Shown piece after piece: positions 43,652-55,480 of a DNA stretch of 64,000 bases. The translations under genes were made by a program, and so were the position numbers. The stretch comes from Blastochloris viridis (lineage in GTDB: Bacteria > Pseudomonadota > Alphaproteobacteria > Rhizobiales > Xanthobacteraceae). Location: NCBI RefSeq assembly GCF_001402875.1, contig NZ_CP012946.1, forward strand, positions 536,001 to 600,000. The letters run 5' to 3'. Below the pieces are notes generated by a model, which was not told the DNA's origin, made no database searches, and saw nothing but the letters and a program-made list of their open reading frames with translations. The first letter of the stretch is position 1; each line of letters begins with the position of its first letter.

Positions 43652-44377
43652 TCAACGCCGCGTCAGCGCGGCGGCAATGCCGTGGAGGAAGCCGGCGAGG
43701 TCGGAGGTGACGTGGTCGATGTGGGGGTCGGCGCGGCCTTCCAACTCCCACGCCTCGCGCTCGACCTCGCGCGCCGCGTCCGGGGTCACCAGCACCGTGG
43801 TCATGCCGAGCTCGTGCGGCACGGTGAGGTTGCGGGCGAGGTCCTCGAACATCGCAGCGCGGGTGGGGTCGACGCCGTGGCGATCGAGGAAGCGGAGGTA
43901 GGTCTCCGGATTCGGCTTGGGCACGAAGTCGGCGGCGAAGATGTCGAACACGCCGTCGAAATGGTGGCTGAGGCCGAGCCGCCCGGTCACCGCCTCGGCG
44001 TGGGCGACCGATCCGTTGGTGAGAATCAGCTTCTGGCCCGGCAGCGCTGCCAGCGCGGCGCCGAGCAGCGGGGCGGGCTCGATCGGCGAATGGTCGATGT
44101 CGTGGACAAAGTGGAGGAATTCGGCGGGATCGAGGCCGTGATTGATCATCAGCCCGCGCATCGAGGTGCCGAAGCGGCGGTAATAATCCTTTTGCAGCCG
44201 GAACGCCTCGTCGCGGCCGACGCCGAGAAAGCCGGTGATGTAATCGGTCATCCGCTCGTCAATCTGCGACCACAGGTCGAGATGGGCCGGATAGAGCGTG
44301 TTGTCGAGGTCGAACACCCAGGCGTCAACGTCGGCAAAGCCGCGCGCGGCGCGGGCAGGGGCGGGGATGGTCAGCAT
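43652..44377 (-). CDS. HAD-superfamily pyrimidine 5'-nucleotidase-like hydrolase
   Basis: A 241-residue phosphatase with the HAD motifs [11 protein letters not shown] (nucleophile Asp and acid/base Asp), [20 protein letters not shown] (Lys) and FEDLARN. The NTLYP form and the helical cap match the Sdt1/PPase_5 pyrimidine nucleotidase group, which removes phosphate from UMP/CMP. It lies upstream of dapD and divergent from argB, the rhizobial arrangement. Confidence 0.88.
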   Translation of the reverse strand: MLTIPAPARAARGFADVDAWVFDLDNTLYPAHLDLWSQIDERMTDYITGFLGVGRDEAFRLQKDYYRRFGTSMRGLMINHGLDPAEFLHFVHDIDHSPIEPAPLLGAALAALPGQKLILTNGSVAHAEAVTGRLGLSHHFDGVFDIFAADFVPKPNPETYLRFLDRHGVDPTRAAMFEDLARNLTVPHELGMTTVLVTPDAAREVEREAWELEGRADPHIDHVTSDLAGFLHGIAAALTRR

Positions 44378-44487
44378 GTCGCCAGGACACTAGCAGCGCC
44401 CGGCGACGGTTGGTAGACAAGCGCGTCGGCGCTCAAGCCGGAAGATTCATGCCGCAACACCCCGTCACGTCAACGCGAAGTCAGGTC

Positions 44488-45387
44488 ATGGCCGAGATCG
44501 CCGTCCCCACCGATCCGCAGATGCAGGCAAGGGTGCTGGCCCAGGCGCTGCCCCACATGCAGCGCTATGACGATGCCACGGTGGTGGTGAAGTACGGCGG
44601 CCACGCCATGGGCGACGAGCAGCTCGCCCGCGAGTTCGCCCGCGACATCGTGCTGCTGGAGCAGGCCGGGGTGAACCCGGTGGTGGTGCATGGCGGCGGG
44701 CCGCAGATCCAGTCGATGCTGACGCGGCTCGGCATCGAGAGCAAGTTCGCCGCCGGCCTGCGCATCACCGACGCCCCCACCGTCGAGATCGTCGAGATGG
44801 TGCTGGCCGGCTCGATCAACAAGCAGATCGTCGGCTTCATCAACGCCGCCGGCGGCAAGGCCATCGGCCTGTGCGGCAAGGACGGCAACATGGTCACCGC
44901 GCGAAAGGTGACGCGCACGGTGGTCGACCCCGACTCGGCGATCGAGCAGGTGGTGGATCTGGGCTTCGTCGGCGAGCCGGAGAGGGTCGACACCACGGTG
45001 CTCGACCGCATCATCGGCACCGAGATCATCCCGGTGCTGGCGCCGGTGGCGGCGGCGGCGAACGGCGGCACCTTCAACGTCAACGCCGACACCTTCGCGG
45101 GCGCGGTGGCCGGCGCGCTGAAGGCCAAGCGCCTGTTGTTCCTCACCGACGTGCCGGGCGTGCTCGACAAGTCGAAGCGCCTGATCAAGGAGCTGTCGGT
45201 GGCCGACGCCCGGCGGCTGATCGCCGACGGCACCATCTCGGGCGGCATGATCCCCAAGGTCGAGACCTGCATCTTCGCGCTGGAGAAGGGCGTCGAAGGC
45301 GTCGTCATCCTCGACGGCAAGGCGCCGCACGCGGTGCTGATGGAATTGCTCACCGATGCCGGCGCCGGGACGCTGCTTCATCGCTGA
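44488..45387 (+). CDS. argB: N-acetylglutamate kinase
   Basis: Second step of arginine synthesis: phosphorylates N-acetyl-L-glutamate. The 299-residue amino-acid-kinase fold has [46 protein letters not shown] and [10 protein letters not shown]. The long N-terminal helix before KYGG suggests the hexameric, arginine-inhibited form. I chose ATG 44488 ([13 protein letters not shown]) because homologues begin near there; ATG 44449 is possible. The 3' end overlaps the next gene by 32 bases if that gene starts at 45356. Confidence 0.93.
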   Translation: MAEIAVPTDPQMQARVLAQALPHMQRYDDATVVVKYGGHAMGDEQLAREFARDIVLLEQAGVNPVVVHGGGPQIQSMLTRLGIESKFAAGLRITDAPTVEIVEMVLAGSINKQIVGFINAAGGKAIGLCGKDGNMVTARKVTRTVVDPDSAIEQVVDLGFVGEPERVDTTVLDRIIGTEIIPVLAPVAAAANGGTFNVNADTFAGAVAGALKAKRLLFLTDVPGVLDKSKRLIKELSVADARRLIADGTISGGMIPKVETCIFALEKGVEGVVILDGKAPHAVLMELLTDAGAGTLLHR

Positions 45388-46507
45388 CGCACGGTCCGTA
45401 GGCGCGTTGCCCGCGCGGGCGGACGGACGTGCGGTCACGCGGCCGTCGCGCGCATCCGCCGGGTTCGGACGAACCCGCGGATGGACGCGGCGCGCCGCGC
45501 TGGCGCTGGTGTCCGCGCTGGCGGCGGCGAGTCCGGCCGCGGCCGACCTCACGGTGTGCAACCGCACCAGCTTCGTGCTGGACGCCGCCATCGGCCTGGA
45601 GGCGGCCGGGGCGACGGCGACGCGCGGCTGGTTCCGGTTCGAGCCCGGCCAGTGCCGGCCGGTGCTGTCGGGCGACATGCCGGGCGGCCAGCTGCTGCTG
45701 CACGCCCGCGCCCTGGCGATCTACGGCCGCGACGCCTTCAGCCAGGACGGCCACCGCGAGCTGTGCGTCGAGGACGGCGATTTCCTGATCGCCGCGGCGA
45801 CGTCCTGCACCGCGCCGGCGCGGCCGGCCCGCTTCGCGGTGGTGGTGCCGAAGGCGACCGCGCAGGGCCCGACCGCCGCCCTGACCGAGGACGCCGACTT
45901 TTCCATCGACGCTGCCCGCCGCGCCGGGGTGCAGCGCCTGCTGGCGGTGGCGGGCTACGACCCCGGCCCGATCGACGGCCTGCCGGGGCGGCGCACCGAC
46001 CAGGCGCTGGCGCGGCTGGTCGCCGCCCGGCGGCTGCCCGCCGATACCGCGCGCGGGCCGGCGGTGTTCGAGCGGCTGGTGGCGGCGGCGGAGGCCGCCG
46101 GCGGGCGTGGCCTGACCTGGTGCAACGACACCCGGCACGCGGTGATGGCGGCGCTGGGCGAGGACGACCACGGCGCCATCGTCAGCCGCGGCTGGTGGCG
46201 GGTCGAGCCCGGCCGCTGCGTGGCGCCCGACGCCCTCGGCCCCGCGCCGCGGCGGCTGTTCAGCTTCGCTGAGGCGGTGGGGCCGGACGGCGCGGTGGTG
46301 ACGGAGGGCGGGCGGGCGCTGGCGTGGGGCGGGCCGACGCTGCTATGCACCCGCGCCAGCCGGTTCGAGCTGCGCGACCACGCCGACTGCGCCGGGCGCG
46401 GGTTGGACGTCCGCGGCTTTGCCGCCGTCGAGCTTGCCGGCCAGCGCGGCCGGACGGTGTGGTTCGGCACGCGGTCGGCGCCGCCGCACGCCCTCGGCCG
46501 CGACTAG
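45356..46507 (+). CDS. Exported DUF1036 protein with two DUF1036 domains and a peptidoglycan-binding-like linker
   Basis: A 383-residue predicted periplasmic protein. A hydrophobic export signal preceded by Arg-Arg ([20 protein letters not shown], about 44-63) leads to a DUF1036 domain ([20 protein letters not shown]), a segment like PG_binding_1 ([20 protein letters not shown] then [11 protein letters not shown]), and a second DUF1036 ([19 protein letters not shown]). DUF1036 is of unknown function. The start is uncertain: ATG 45356 overlaps argB and gives an unusually long leader, while the nearest plausible alternative is a TTG about 54 bases later. Confidence 0.7.
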   Translation: MPAPGRCFIADARSVGALPARADGRAVTRPSRASAGFGRTRGWTRRAALALVSALAAASPAAADLTVCNRTSFVLDAAIGLEAAGATATRGWFRFEPGQCRPVLSGDMPGGQLLLHARALAIYGRDAFSQDGHRELCVEDGDFLIAAATSCTAPARPARFAVVVPKATAQGPTAALTEDADFSIDAARRAGVQRLLAVAGYDPGPIDGLPGRRTDQALARLVAARRLPADTARGPAVFERLVAAAEAAGGRGLTWCNDTRHAVMAALGEDDHGAIVSRGWWRVEPGRCVAPDALGPAPRRLFSFAEAVGPDGAVVTEGGRALAWGGPTLLCTRASRFELRDHADCAGRGLDVRGFAAVELAGQRGRTVWFGTRSAPPHALGRD

Positions 46508-46973
46508 CGCATCCGCCGGTGTGGACGCTGGGGCGGTCGCATCGCCCGGCTCCAAGCGTTACGCAAAAACGGCGATATATCCGGCTATTTCAGCAAAAAA
46601 AGTGGCAAACGTGGCGGTCGTCATCGATCTTGCCGAAACTTCGCATTCGACCCGACCTTTCGGCGAGCGCCGCCCACGCAGCGGGCGGTTGCGGCGGGTT
46701 GGCGGGACGCCTGGCAGCGCTGCTGAGGAAACAGGAGAAAGACGGGACCTTCGCCAGAAAAATTCACATCTAACCGTCGGCGCCGCCTCCAAAGCGCCGC
46801 CTCGCGGTATATAGTTGCCCATGTGCCGTTCCGATAATGCGGGCATGCGCCTATTGTCCCTTGAGGACGGGTAAGTGCGGGGCGGTGAAGAAAAAATTAT
46901 TGTCGATTGACGCTTCTGCCGCCATTTCGGGGTGTCGGTTGCATGTTGCCGCAGCGTTGATTGAACTCGGGTG
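46508..46973. promoter_or_regulatory. Gap before the first LuxR gene
   Basis: These 466 bases have no convincing gene. GC falls in the second half (AAGAAAAAATTATTGTCGAT near 46885), consistent with promoters. I found no lux-box-like 20-bp palindrome by eye. Confidence 0.3.
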
Positions 46974-47693
46974 ATGGTCGCAATGTCTGGGCTCGAACCG
47001 CCAGTCTCCATCCGCTCAGACGCGCCGACCGAGGCAGAGACGCGATTTTTGAAGCTCGTTGGCCGGTTGTCGATCGATGTGCCGTTCGACGTCTACGCGA
47101 TCTCGGTGGCGCCGGCGTGCGGGCGCGGCGGCGGTTCCGGCCGGCTGCTGGCCGACAATTTGCCGGAGGACTACCGGCGGCGCTATCTCGAACACCGCGA
47201 TTTTGAGCGCGACCCGGTGATGCTCGCCAGCCGTGCCGGGCGGTTGCCGGTTCGCACCGCCGAGGTGCGCGCGGTGGCTGAGGCCGACCCTGAGCTGATG
47301 CCGTGCTTCGCCGCTGCCGTCGCGGCGCTGGGGCCGGCGGTGCTGGCGATCCCGCTGCGCTTTCGCAACCGGCTGAGCGGCGATGTGGTGTTCCGCCGCC
47401 GCGGCGCCGAGTTCTCTGACGCCGAGGTCGGCTATTGCGAGCTGGCGGCGCCGGCCTTGCTGCTGGCCGCCACCGAACTGCCGGTGGCAGGCCCGCCCGA
47501 CGATCTGACCCCGCGCGAGCGCGAGTGCCTGGCCTGGACCTCGGTCGGCAAGACCGCCTGGGAGATCGGCTCCATCCTCGGCATCTCCGAGCACACCGCG
47601 GTGGCCCATCTCAACGGCGCCGTGCGCAAGCTGCGGGCGGTCTCCCGCGCCCAGGCGGTGGCGGAGGCGCTCCGCCGCGGCCTGATCGATTGA
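46974..47693 (+). CDS. LuxR-family transcription regulator (solo), first of two
   Basis: A 239-residue regulator with an N-terminal autoinducer-binding-like domain (PFDVYAISVAP, YRRRYLEHRDFERDPVM with the Tyr and Asp-Pro of the acyl-homoserine-lactone pocket) and a C-terminal GerE helix-turn-helix (LTPRERECLAWTSVGKTAWE then IGSILGISEHTAVAHLNGAV). No luxI synthase is in the window. GTG 46971, ATG 46974 and ATG 46983 are all possible starts. It is 40-50% similar by eye in the HTH to the regulator at 48239, so the two are probably paralogues. Confidence 0.85.
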   Translation: MVAMSGLEPPVSIRSDAPTEAETRFLKLVGRLSIDVPFDVYAISVAPACGRGGGSGRLLADNLPEDYRRRYLEHRDFERDPVMLASRAGRLPVRTAEVRAVAEADPELMPCFAAAVAALGPAVLAIPLRFRNRLSGDVVFRRRGAEFSDAEVGYCELAAPALLLAATELPVAGPPDDLTPRERECLAWTSVGKTAWEIGSILGISEHTAVAHLNGAVRKLRAVSRAQAVAEALRRGLID

Positions 47694-47775
47694 GCTGCGG
47701 GCGAGGCCGCGGCGGCAGCGGGCGCCGGATCCGCGCCAAAGCCGGGGTCGCCGGCCGGCCGCAATTTGCGGTTTC

Positions 47776-47897
47776 ATGCCGTTTCCGGTTGATCACGACG
47801 TGACCCCGCAAACGATCTTGCCGAAAAGCCATTGATCGAAAAGGTGTTTCGGCGACAGGACGACGAAACGCCGGGCTGATCGGCCGGATTTCGTATC
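47776..47897. repeat. 120-bp inverted-repeat-ended element, copy 3
   Basis: It begins near ATGCCGTTTCCGGTTGATCA and ends CTGATCGGCCGGATTTCGTA-TC. It shares GCCGAAAA and TTTCGGCGACAGGACGACGA with the copies at 22826 and 30622. It lies in the 545-base gap between the two luxR genes, which otherwise shows no gene. Confidence 0.65.
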
Positions 47898-48238
47898 GTG
47901 TTACCGAAATGGCGGTCGCCGCCGTCGGCAGCGGTGATGAACGGCGGGCGGTCCCAGTGCGGTGAGGCCACCCGTCGGGCAAGAACCCGCCCGATACCGC
48001 GCCGGCGCGATCGATCGGGGCGATTGTGAATCGCGCCGCCGCAATTCAACCGTACATTTTGCGCTACTTGATGCTGGCGGGCCGGTCGCCCGGTCAAGGC
48101 AACGCTTTCGGCGGCGGGTTCTTGCGGCGGCGTCGGCATTGTTCCGTTCAAGCTGACGCCGCTAGAACGAACCGCTGCCATGGCTTGATTCGGCGGCGAT
48201 GACGGCCTCGCTCCGGCAAGAGGAGGGGGAAGCTTCCG

Positions 48239-48964
48239 ATGTTGCAGGACTCCTCGAGCGTCCGACCGATCGTTCGGCCGGGTTTGCGGCCAGGCGCAGG
48301 CGGTTGCGGCGGGGCGCGTGGCGACGGGCTCGAGCGCCTGCTCGGTCAGGTCCGGGCGGTGGTGCCGTTCGACTGGTTCCTGGCGGTGGGCCGGCCGTTC
48401 CGCGGCATCAGCTCCGACAGCGGCGTTCTGCTCGCCTGCAGCAGCCAGCCCGATATCCGCGACGCCTTCTTCCAGCCAGACTGGCCCAAGCTCGACCCGC
48501 AGGTGCGGGCGTTGAGCGCGCGGCGGGTGGTGACCACGGCGGAGATCCGCGCCGCGGCGGCGGACGCCCCGATGGTTCGATGGCTGGCGGAGCTGGAGCG
48601 CAGCGTCGGTGGCGAGGCGGTCGGCGTGCCGATCAGCTATTGCGGCCGCGACGGCGGTTTCGTGCTGTTCCGGCGGGCGGCGCCGTTCTCGCCCGACGAT
48701 GTCGAGTTTCTCACCCTGGCGGCGCCCGCCATTCACAGCACCGCTGCCGAGCTGCGGACGGCGGTCGCCGACGAGCTGACCCGGCGCGAGCGGGAATGCC
48801 TGAGCTGGGCGTCCCACGGCAAGACCGCCGGCGAGATCGGCACCATTCTCGGCATTTCCGAATACACCGCGGTGGCCCATCTCAGCTCGACCATGGCCAA
48901 GCTGCGGGCATCGTCGCGGGCGCACGCGGTCGCCCAGGCACTTCGCCTCGGCCTTATCGATTGA
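48239..48964 (+). CDS. LuxR-family transcription regulator (solo), second of two
   Basis: A 241-residue paralogue of the regulator at 46974, preceded by an AGGAGGGGGAAG ribosome site. The N-terminal domain (PFDWFLAVGRPFRG, then DWPKLDPQVRALSARR) keeps the Trp and Asp-Pro positions; the HTH is LTRRERECLSWASHGKTAGE then IGTILGISEYTAVAHLSSTM. Both proteins end LGLID or RGLID followed by TGA. The signal may be an acyl-homoserine lactone made elsewhere in the genome or by other organisms. Confidence 0.85.
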   Translation: MLQDSSSVRPIVRPGLRPGAGGCGGARGDGLERLLGQVRAVVPFDWFLAVGRPFRGISSDSGVLLACSSQPDIRDAFFQPDWPKLDPQVRALSARRVVTTAEIRAAAADAPMVRWLAELERSVGGEAVGVPISYCGRDGGFVLFRRAAPFSPDDVEFLTLAAPAIHSTAAELRTAVADELTRRERECLSWASHGKTAGEIGTILGISEYTAVAHLSSTMAKLRASSRAHAVAQALRLGLID

Positions 48965-49421
48965 ATCCCGTTAGCGGTTTCATTGCAGCCGGCCGGCGGG
49001 ACCATCCGCAAGAAAAGTGGAAAATTATTGAATTCAATTGGTGACAGGCTTGGCACTGGCCGAGTTTCTCCAAGAATTCCGTCACTGTTCCGCCGGACGA
49101 GATAGTCGTTCTCGCGCTATGTTGCGGATTTGACTTGGTGATGCCGGTGGCAGAGCGGTCGCAACGTAAACGCGGCGCACGCGCCGCCCCGGCAACCGGA
49201 ATGCGCGCGCAAGAGTTGCGTGAGTTGCCCGTTAATTCGGAAATGCGCTTACCGAATTTGCCACGTAAGCGTGTGGTTTCCACAGCCGAAGTGATTCGAC
49301 GCCGTTTCATTATTAGAAATGGGAATATTCGGTGGTCGGATGATACGGCATGTTGCGGTTGGGGATAGCGAGTGATTCGTGCTGGTGGAGCATAGGGAAC
49401 CGTCAGCAGAAGGGTTTGCAG
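48965..49421. promoter_or_regulatory. Gap before the membrane-anchored WHD-like gene
   Basis: These 457 bases are relatively poor in GC. A short open frame at 49135-49368 lacks any family similarity or ribosome site. AGAAGGG before ATG 49422 marks the next gene. Confidence 0.3.
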
Positions 49422-50150
49422 ATGCGCATAGACTATTGCGACGCTGAAAGACCGGACGCAACAGAGGGTGCCGCCACCGTAACATTTACGGCAGCTCCGC
49501 CGAGAGCTGCAACCGGTGCTGTGCCGTTATCGCCTGGCTTGATCGATACCGAAACCGTCAACGCTGCGCTCGAGCAGGTGATGCGCAGCGCAAGGTTGCG
49601 GAGTGCGGTACAACTTCGGCGATTCCTGGCCTTCGTCGTCGAAGAGAGCCTCGTCGGCCGCGGCGACAAGCTGAAAGCCTATACCATCGCCACCCGGGCG
49701 CTCGGGCGCTCCTCCGATTTCGACCCCGGCAAGGACCCGATCGTGCGCGTCGAGGCCACCCGCCTGCGCGCGGCGCTGACGGCGTATTACGCCGAGGAAG
49801 GTCGCGAATCGCTCATTCGCATCCACATGCTGCCGGGGTCCTACCGGCCGCTGATCGAGCTGCGCGACTCGCCCGGCATCGCCGCGGTCGACGTGACTGC
49901 GGACGTGCAACCGGCGGACGAGCCGGCGCCGGCCTCGGCGGCGGCGACGACGGCGCGGTCGTCCCGGCTGGTGCTGGGCATCGCCGTCGCCGCGCTGGCG
50001 TGGTCGGTGGTCAGCAGCGCGGTGGTCGGCTACGGCCTCTATGCCCTCAACCACCACACCGCGACCCTGCACGGCGGGGCGGGCAACGGCCAGCAAGTGT
50101 CGGCCACCGAGCCTGCCGCCGCCGGAGCCCCGGCCGCGGCAGGACGCTGA
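49422..50150 (+). CDS. Membrane-anchored protein with adenylate-cyclase-associated N-terminal winged-helix-like domain
   Basis: A 242-residue protein. Its core VNAALEQVMRSARLRSAVQL, RRFLAFVVEESLVGRGDKLK and DFDPGKDPIVRVEATRLRAA matches the domain often placed ahead of TolB/TPR or class III adenylate-cyclase modules in proteobacteria, thought to bind DNA. Here it is followed only by a Pro/Ala linker, one membrane helix (RLVLGIAVAALAWSVVSSAV) and a short tail, so no catalytic or TPR part is present. ATG 49422 is preceded by AGAAGGG. It is upstream of gyrB with a 212-base gap. The function is unknown. Confidence 0.7.
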   Translation: MRIDYCDAERPDATEGAATVTFTAAPPRAATGAVPLSPGLIDTETVNAALEQVMRSARLRSAVQLRRFLAFVVEESLVGRGDKLKAYTIATRALGRSSDFDPGKDPIVRVEATRLRAALTAYYAEEGRESLIRIHMLPGSYRPLIELRDSPGIAAVDVTADVQPADEPAPASAAATTARSSRLVLGIAVAALAWSVVSSAVVGYGLYALNHHTATLHGGAGNGQQVSATEPAAAGAPAAAGR

Positions 50151-50260
50151 GCCCGTCGCCAGGGCATGCCCGCCGCTACCGTCGGCGGCGGGCCCGCATT
50201 GGGCGCCGGATCGCCGGCCAAGCTGAGGCCCAAAGCGGACGACAATCGATAATGAATTGA

Positions 50261-52789
<2,529 letters not shown>

Positions 52790-52997
52790 GGCGAACCCGG
52801 CCGATCAGGCCGGCGTGTCGTCGGGCGGCCGCCGCAAAAGCCCGCTTCGATCGACCGCCGCCGCCGGAGCGGACGGTCGGTGCCGCGCGGGGGCATCAAT
52901 ACCGCGGTGCGAAATCGAGGGTGCCGTGAGGCCGACGATGTGGTGACACGGGCGCCCGCGGCCGCCCGACCCGCCGCTCGGGGCGGCGCCTTGCCGC

Positions 52998-53714
52998 TCA
53001 GTGCGTGCCGGTCAGCCGGCAGATGCCGCAGACGTGGTTGATCTTGACCTCGTCCTGCCGCTCCAGCGAGACGATGCCGCGGCGGCGCAGCTCGGAGAAG
53101 GCGCGCGACACCGTTTCGATGGTGAGGCCGAGATAGTCGGCGATCTCCTGCCGCGTCATGCTCAGGCGGATGGTGGCGAACAGCTGCTCGCGGCCGTGGT
53201 GGGTCGGGCAGATGTGCAGCGGCACGAACCGCATCAGGAAACTGGCCACCCGTTCCAGCGCCGACTTGCGGCCGAGCAGCACGGCGTGCTCGTGCAGCGC
53301 GCAAATCTGCGATTGGACGCAGCGGTTCAGCCGCGCCAGAAAATTGGGCGAACGCTCCACGGCGGTGCGCTCGAACGAGGTCACCAGCGTCGGCGTCAGC
53401 GTCTCGGCGGAGGAATCGAAGCTCGGCTTGAACGAGAGGCCGAAAATGTCGCCTGGGCCGAGCAGCTCGACCACCTGGCGGCGACCGTCGGGCAGCAGCT
53501 TGTAGAGCATCACCGCGCCGTCGACGACCTGGAAGATGCGGTCCGCGGGGTCACCCTCAAGGAAAACCAGCGCGTGCTGGGCGAATCGAACCCGCTGGCC
53601 TTCGATCTCGCAGTCGCCTTCGTGAACGGGCAGCACCGGCGGCGCATGAAGGACGGGGGTGTGACCGCAGCGTGCGGCAGATTCACCCTGCCGCTCCTCG
53701 ATGAGTTGCTTCAT
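52998..53714 (-). CDS. fixK: CRP/FNR-family regulator FixK
   Basis: A 238-residue activator of microaerobic genes. It has the cyclic-nucleotide-binding-like fold (FLEGDPADRIFQVVDGAVML, LLGPGDIFGL) and the HTH MTRQEIADYLGLTIETVSRA with the E--SR recognition motif of FixK/FNR. The N-terminal cysteine cluster of FNR is absent, so it probably does not bind an oxygen-sensing Fe-S cluster; a C-terminal VCGIC pair is present. GGGGGAA precedes ATG 53714. It is the last gene of the fix cluster. Confidence 0.92.
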   Translation of the reverse strand: MKQLIEERQGESAARCGHTPVLHAPPVLPVHEGDCEIEGQRVRFAQHALVFLEGDPADRIFQVVDGAVMLYKLLPDGRRQVVELLGPGDIFGLSFKPSFDSSAETLTPTLVTSFERTAVERSPNFLARLNRCVQSQICALHEHAVLLGRKSALERVASFLMRFVPLHICPTHHGREQLFATIRLSMTRQEIADYLGLTIETVSRAFSELRRRGIVSLERQDEVKINHVCGICRLTGTH

Positions 53715-53800
53715 GGTTCCCCCGTCTTGCCGGAAAAACATACGGCTCCGGCTTGCTTATTGCGAAAAGCCTAGTCTGGCGGCCTCCGGGCGATAGCCGG

Positions 53801-53817
53801 TTACGTACTTAGGGATA
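53801..53817 (-). promoter_or_regulatory. Candidate FixJ-binding site upstream of fixK
   Basis: On the minus strand it reads TATCCCTAAGTACGTAA, about 90 bases before the fixK ATG. It resembles from memory the FixJ-box elements of rhizobial fixK and nifA promoters, which carry TCCCTnA and GTAnGTA-like parts. This is a similarity by eye, not an alignment. Confidence 0.4.
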
Positions 53818-53930
53818 ACGCCGGACCGTGGCGCCGCAACCCGGCCGCGCCATCTGTTGGCGTAACGATCGGGACCCGTCAATGACGGGTGGCTACGCAT
53901 CCGGGGTCGGAGCCATGCGTCGGGCGCATA

Positions 53931-54296
53931 TCAGCCAAGTTCTTGCGTCAGGATGTCCTCGGTCAGGGGCTTCCGCAGCAGACGCGGGATTTCCATGCCG
54001 CGGAACTGCGCCTCGATCGCCGATTGCGGCTGGCCGGAAATGGCGATGATGGCGGGCGGGTTGGCCAGATGCTGCAACCAGCGGATCACCTTCACGCCGC
54101 TGATGCCCGGCAGCAGCAGGTCGATGATGATGGTATCGCCGGACCCGGGCGGTTCCTGGCGGAAAAACGTTTCAGCATCGGGATACGCAACTGCCTGATG
54201 TCCCAGGCTCTTGAGGAGCAGGACCAAGGCATCTCTGACTCCCGGATCGTCTTCGACAATATGGATTGTCACCTTCAACGCTTCCAAAATCGGCAA
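53931..54296 (-). CDS. Single-domain response regulator between fixJ and fixK
   Basis: A 121-residue receiver resembling the FixJ receiver (VTIHIVEDDPGVRDALVLLL, phospho-Asp59 in IIIDLLLPG, Lys in LLRKPL) without an output domain. A receiver gene at this position is known in Bradyrhizobium and Rhodopseudomonas fix regions. It could act as a phosphate sink or feedback modulator of FixL. The acidic Asp16-Asp17 pair is intact. Confidence 0.85.
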   Translation of the reverse strand: MPILEALKVTIHIVEDDPGVRDALVLLLKSLGHQAVAYPDAETFFRQEPPGSGDTIIIDLLLPGISGVKVIRWLQHLANPPAIIAISGQPQSAIEAQFRGMEIPRLLRKPLTEDILTQELG

Positions 54297-54482
54297 TCGT
54301 CAGTAGCCGTCCACCGCCAGCCGCTAGAAAAGACCGTCGTTCGACCCGACAACAATGCGGGGAAATGCGACGGCGCGGTGAACCGCACGAATTCTCCCGC
54401 CCGGTGACCGCCGGTGCGCGCGCTCTTGCGCCCTGTGTTCGTCATCGGCGCGGTCGCGCCAGGGTTGCGGCGCCCGGTCCGC

Positions 54483-55118
54483 TCACTGATTGCGGCTTTC
54501 GGTCAGCACGATCCGCACCAGGTCGGCGGCGTTCTTGGCGCCGAGCTTTTCCATGATGCGGGCGCGGTGCACCTCGATGGTGCGCGGGCTGATGCCGAGG
54601 TGGCGGCCGGCCTCCTTGTTGGAGGCGCCGGAGGCGATCTGCGCCAGCACCTCGCGCTCGCGCGGGGTGAGCAGGTCGTGGCCGGGAAAGCTGATGTGGA
54701 GGAAGTCGGCCTTGCCGTTCTGGGTGCGGCGGACGCTGGCCTCGATCGCCTCGCGCACCCGCGACACCACCGTCTCGGCGTCGAACGGCTTCTCGATGAA
54801 ATCGAGCGCACCGTTCTTGATGGCCTCGACCGCCATCGGGATATCGCCCTGGCCGGAGATGATGAAAATCGGCGCCGGGTAGTGCTGGGCGTTGAGGTCG
54901 CGCAGGATGTCGAGCCCGGAGCGGCCGGGCATGTGGACGTCGAGCAGGATGCAGGCCGGCGTGCGCGAGCGCGCCGCCACCAGGAAGGCGCCGCCATCGG
55001 CAAAGCCGGTGACGTGGAATCCCTCGATGGTCAGCACGGTCGCGAGCGCGTCGCGGACCGCGGGATCGTCGTCGACAACGAAGACCTCGTTGGCGCCCAT
55101 TGCTTGAGTCGTCGGCAT
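54483..55118 (-). CDS. fixJ: Response regulator FixJ
   Basis: A 211-residue two-domain regulator: receiver with VVDDDPAVRDAL and Asp60 (LLDVHMPG), Lys in FIEKPF, a linker, and a LuxR-type HTH (LTPREREVLAQIASGASNKE, AGRHLGISPRTIEVHRARIM). Phosphorylated by FixL under low oxygen, it activates fixK. AGAGGAAG lies just before the ATG. Confidence 0.94.
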   Translation of the reverse strand: MPTTQAMGANEVFVVDDDPAVRDALATVLTIEGFHVTGFADGGAFLVAARSRTPACILLDVHMPGRSGLDILRDLNAQHYPAPIFIISGQGDIPMAVEAIKNGALDFIEKPFDAETVVSRVREAIEASVRRTQNGKADFLHISFPGHDLLTPREREVLAQIASGASNKEAGRHLGISPRTIEVHRARIMEKLGAKNAADLVRIVLTESRNQ

Positions 55119-55480
55119 GGTCTTCCTCTTGCTCGCCTTCTTGCTGTCCTTCGCCCGTCAGGTGCGGGCCGCGGCGACCGGCCGTTCGCGCCTGCTCACC
55201 ACCTGCGCTGGCGGCCCGGCACGCCGGTGGCGTCGGGCCGTCGAACCGTGCCGGGCGCTCTCGTGAAATCGACGATTTCGCGAAACGCCGTGTCCCGGAC
55301 CACCGCGCGGCTGCCGCCGCAGTCGGTATGATGCTGACGCCGAATTTCCACGCCGCTGCCGCCGGGCGCAATGGGAAATTCGTCGCGCGCCGTTCGCCGC
55401 CAGCCCGCCGCCCGAGAGGGTCTCGGCCGCGTTCCGATCGAGCGGTGCTGCCGTGTGCCGGATGTGGTCTGCGTCGGTCG
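55119..55480. other. Spacer between fixL and fixJ
   Basis: These 362 bases are longer than the usual near-contiguous fixLJ junction. No plausible gene or clear terminator was seen. It may hold a separate fixJ promoter. Confidence 0.3.

Noticed and set aside
49135-49368. A 77-codon frame upstream of the winged-helix-like gene
   Set aside because: No ribosome site, no similarity, and it ends in a low-GC promoter-like region.
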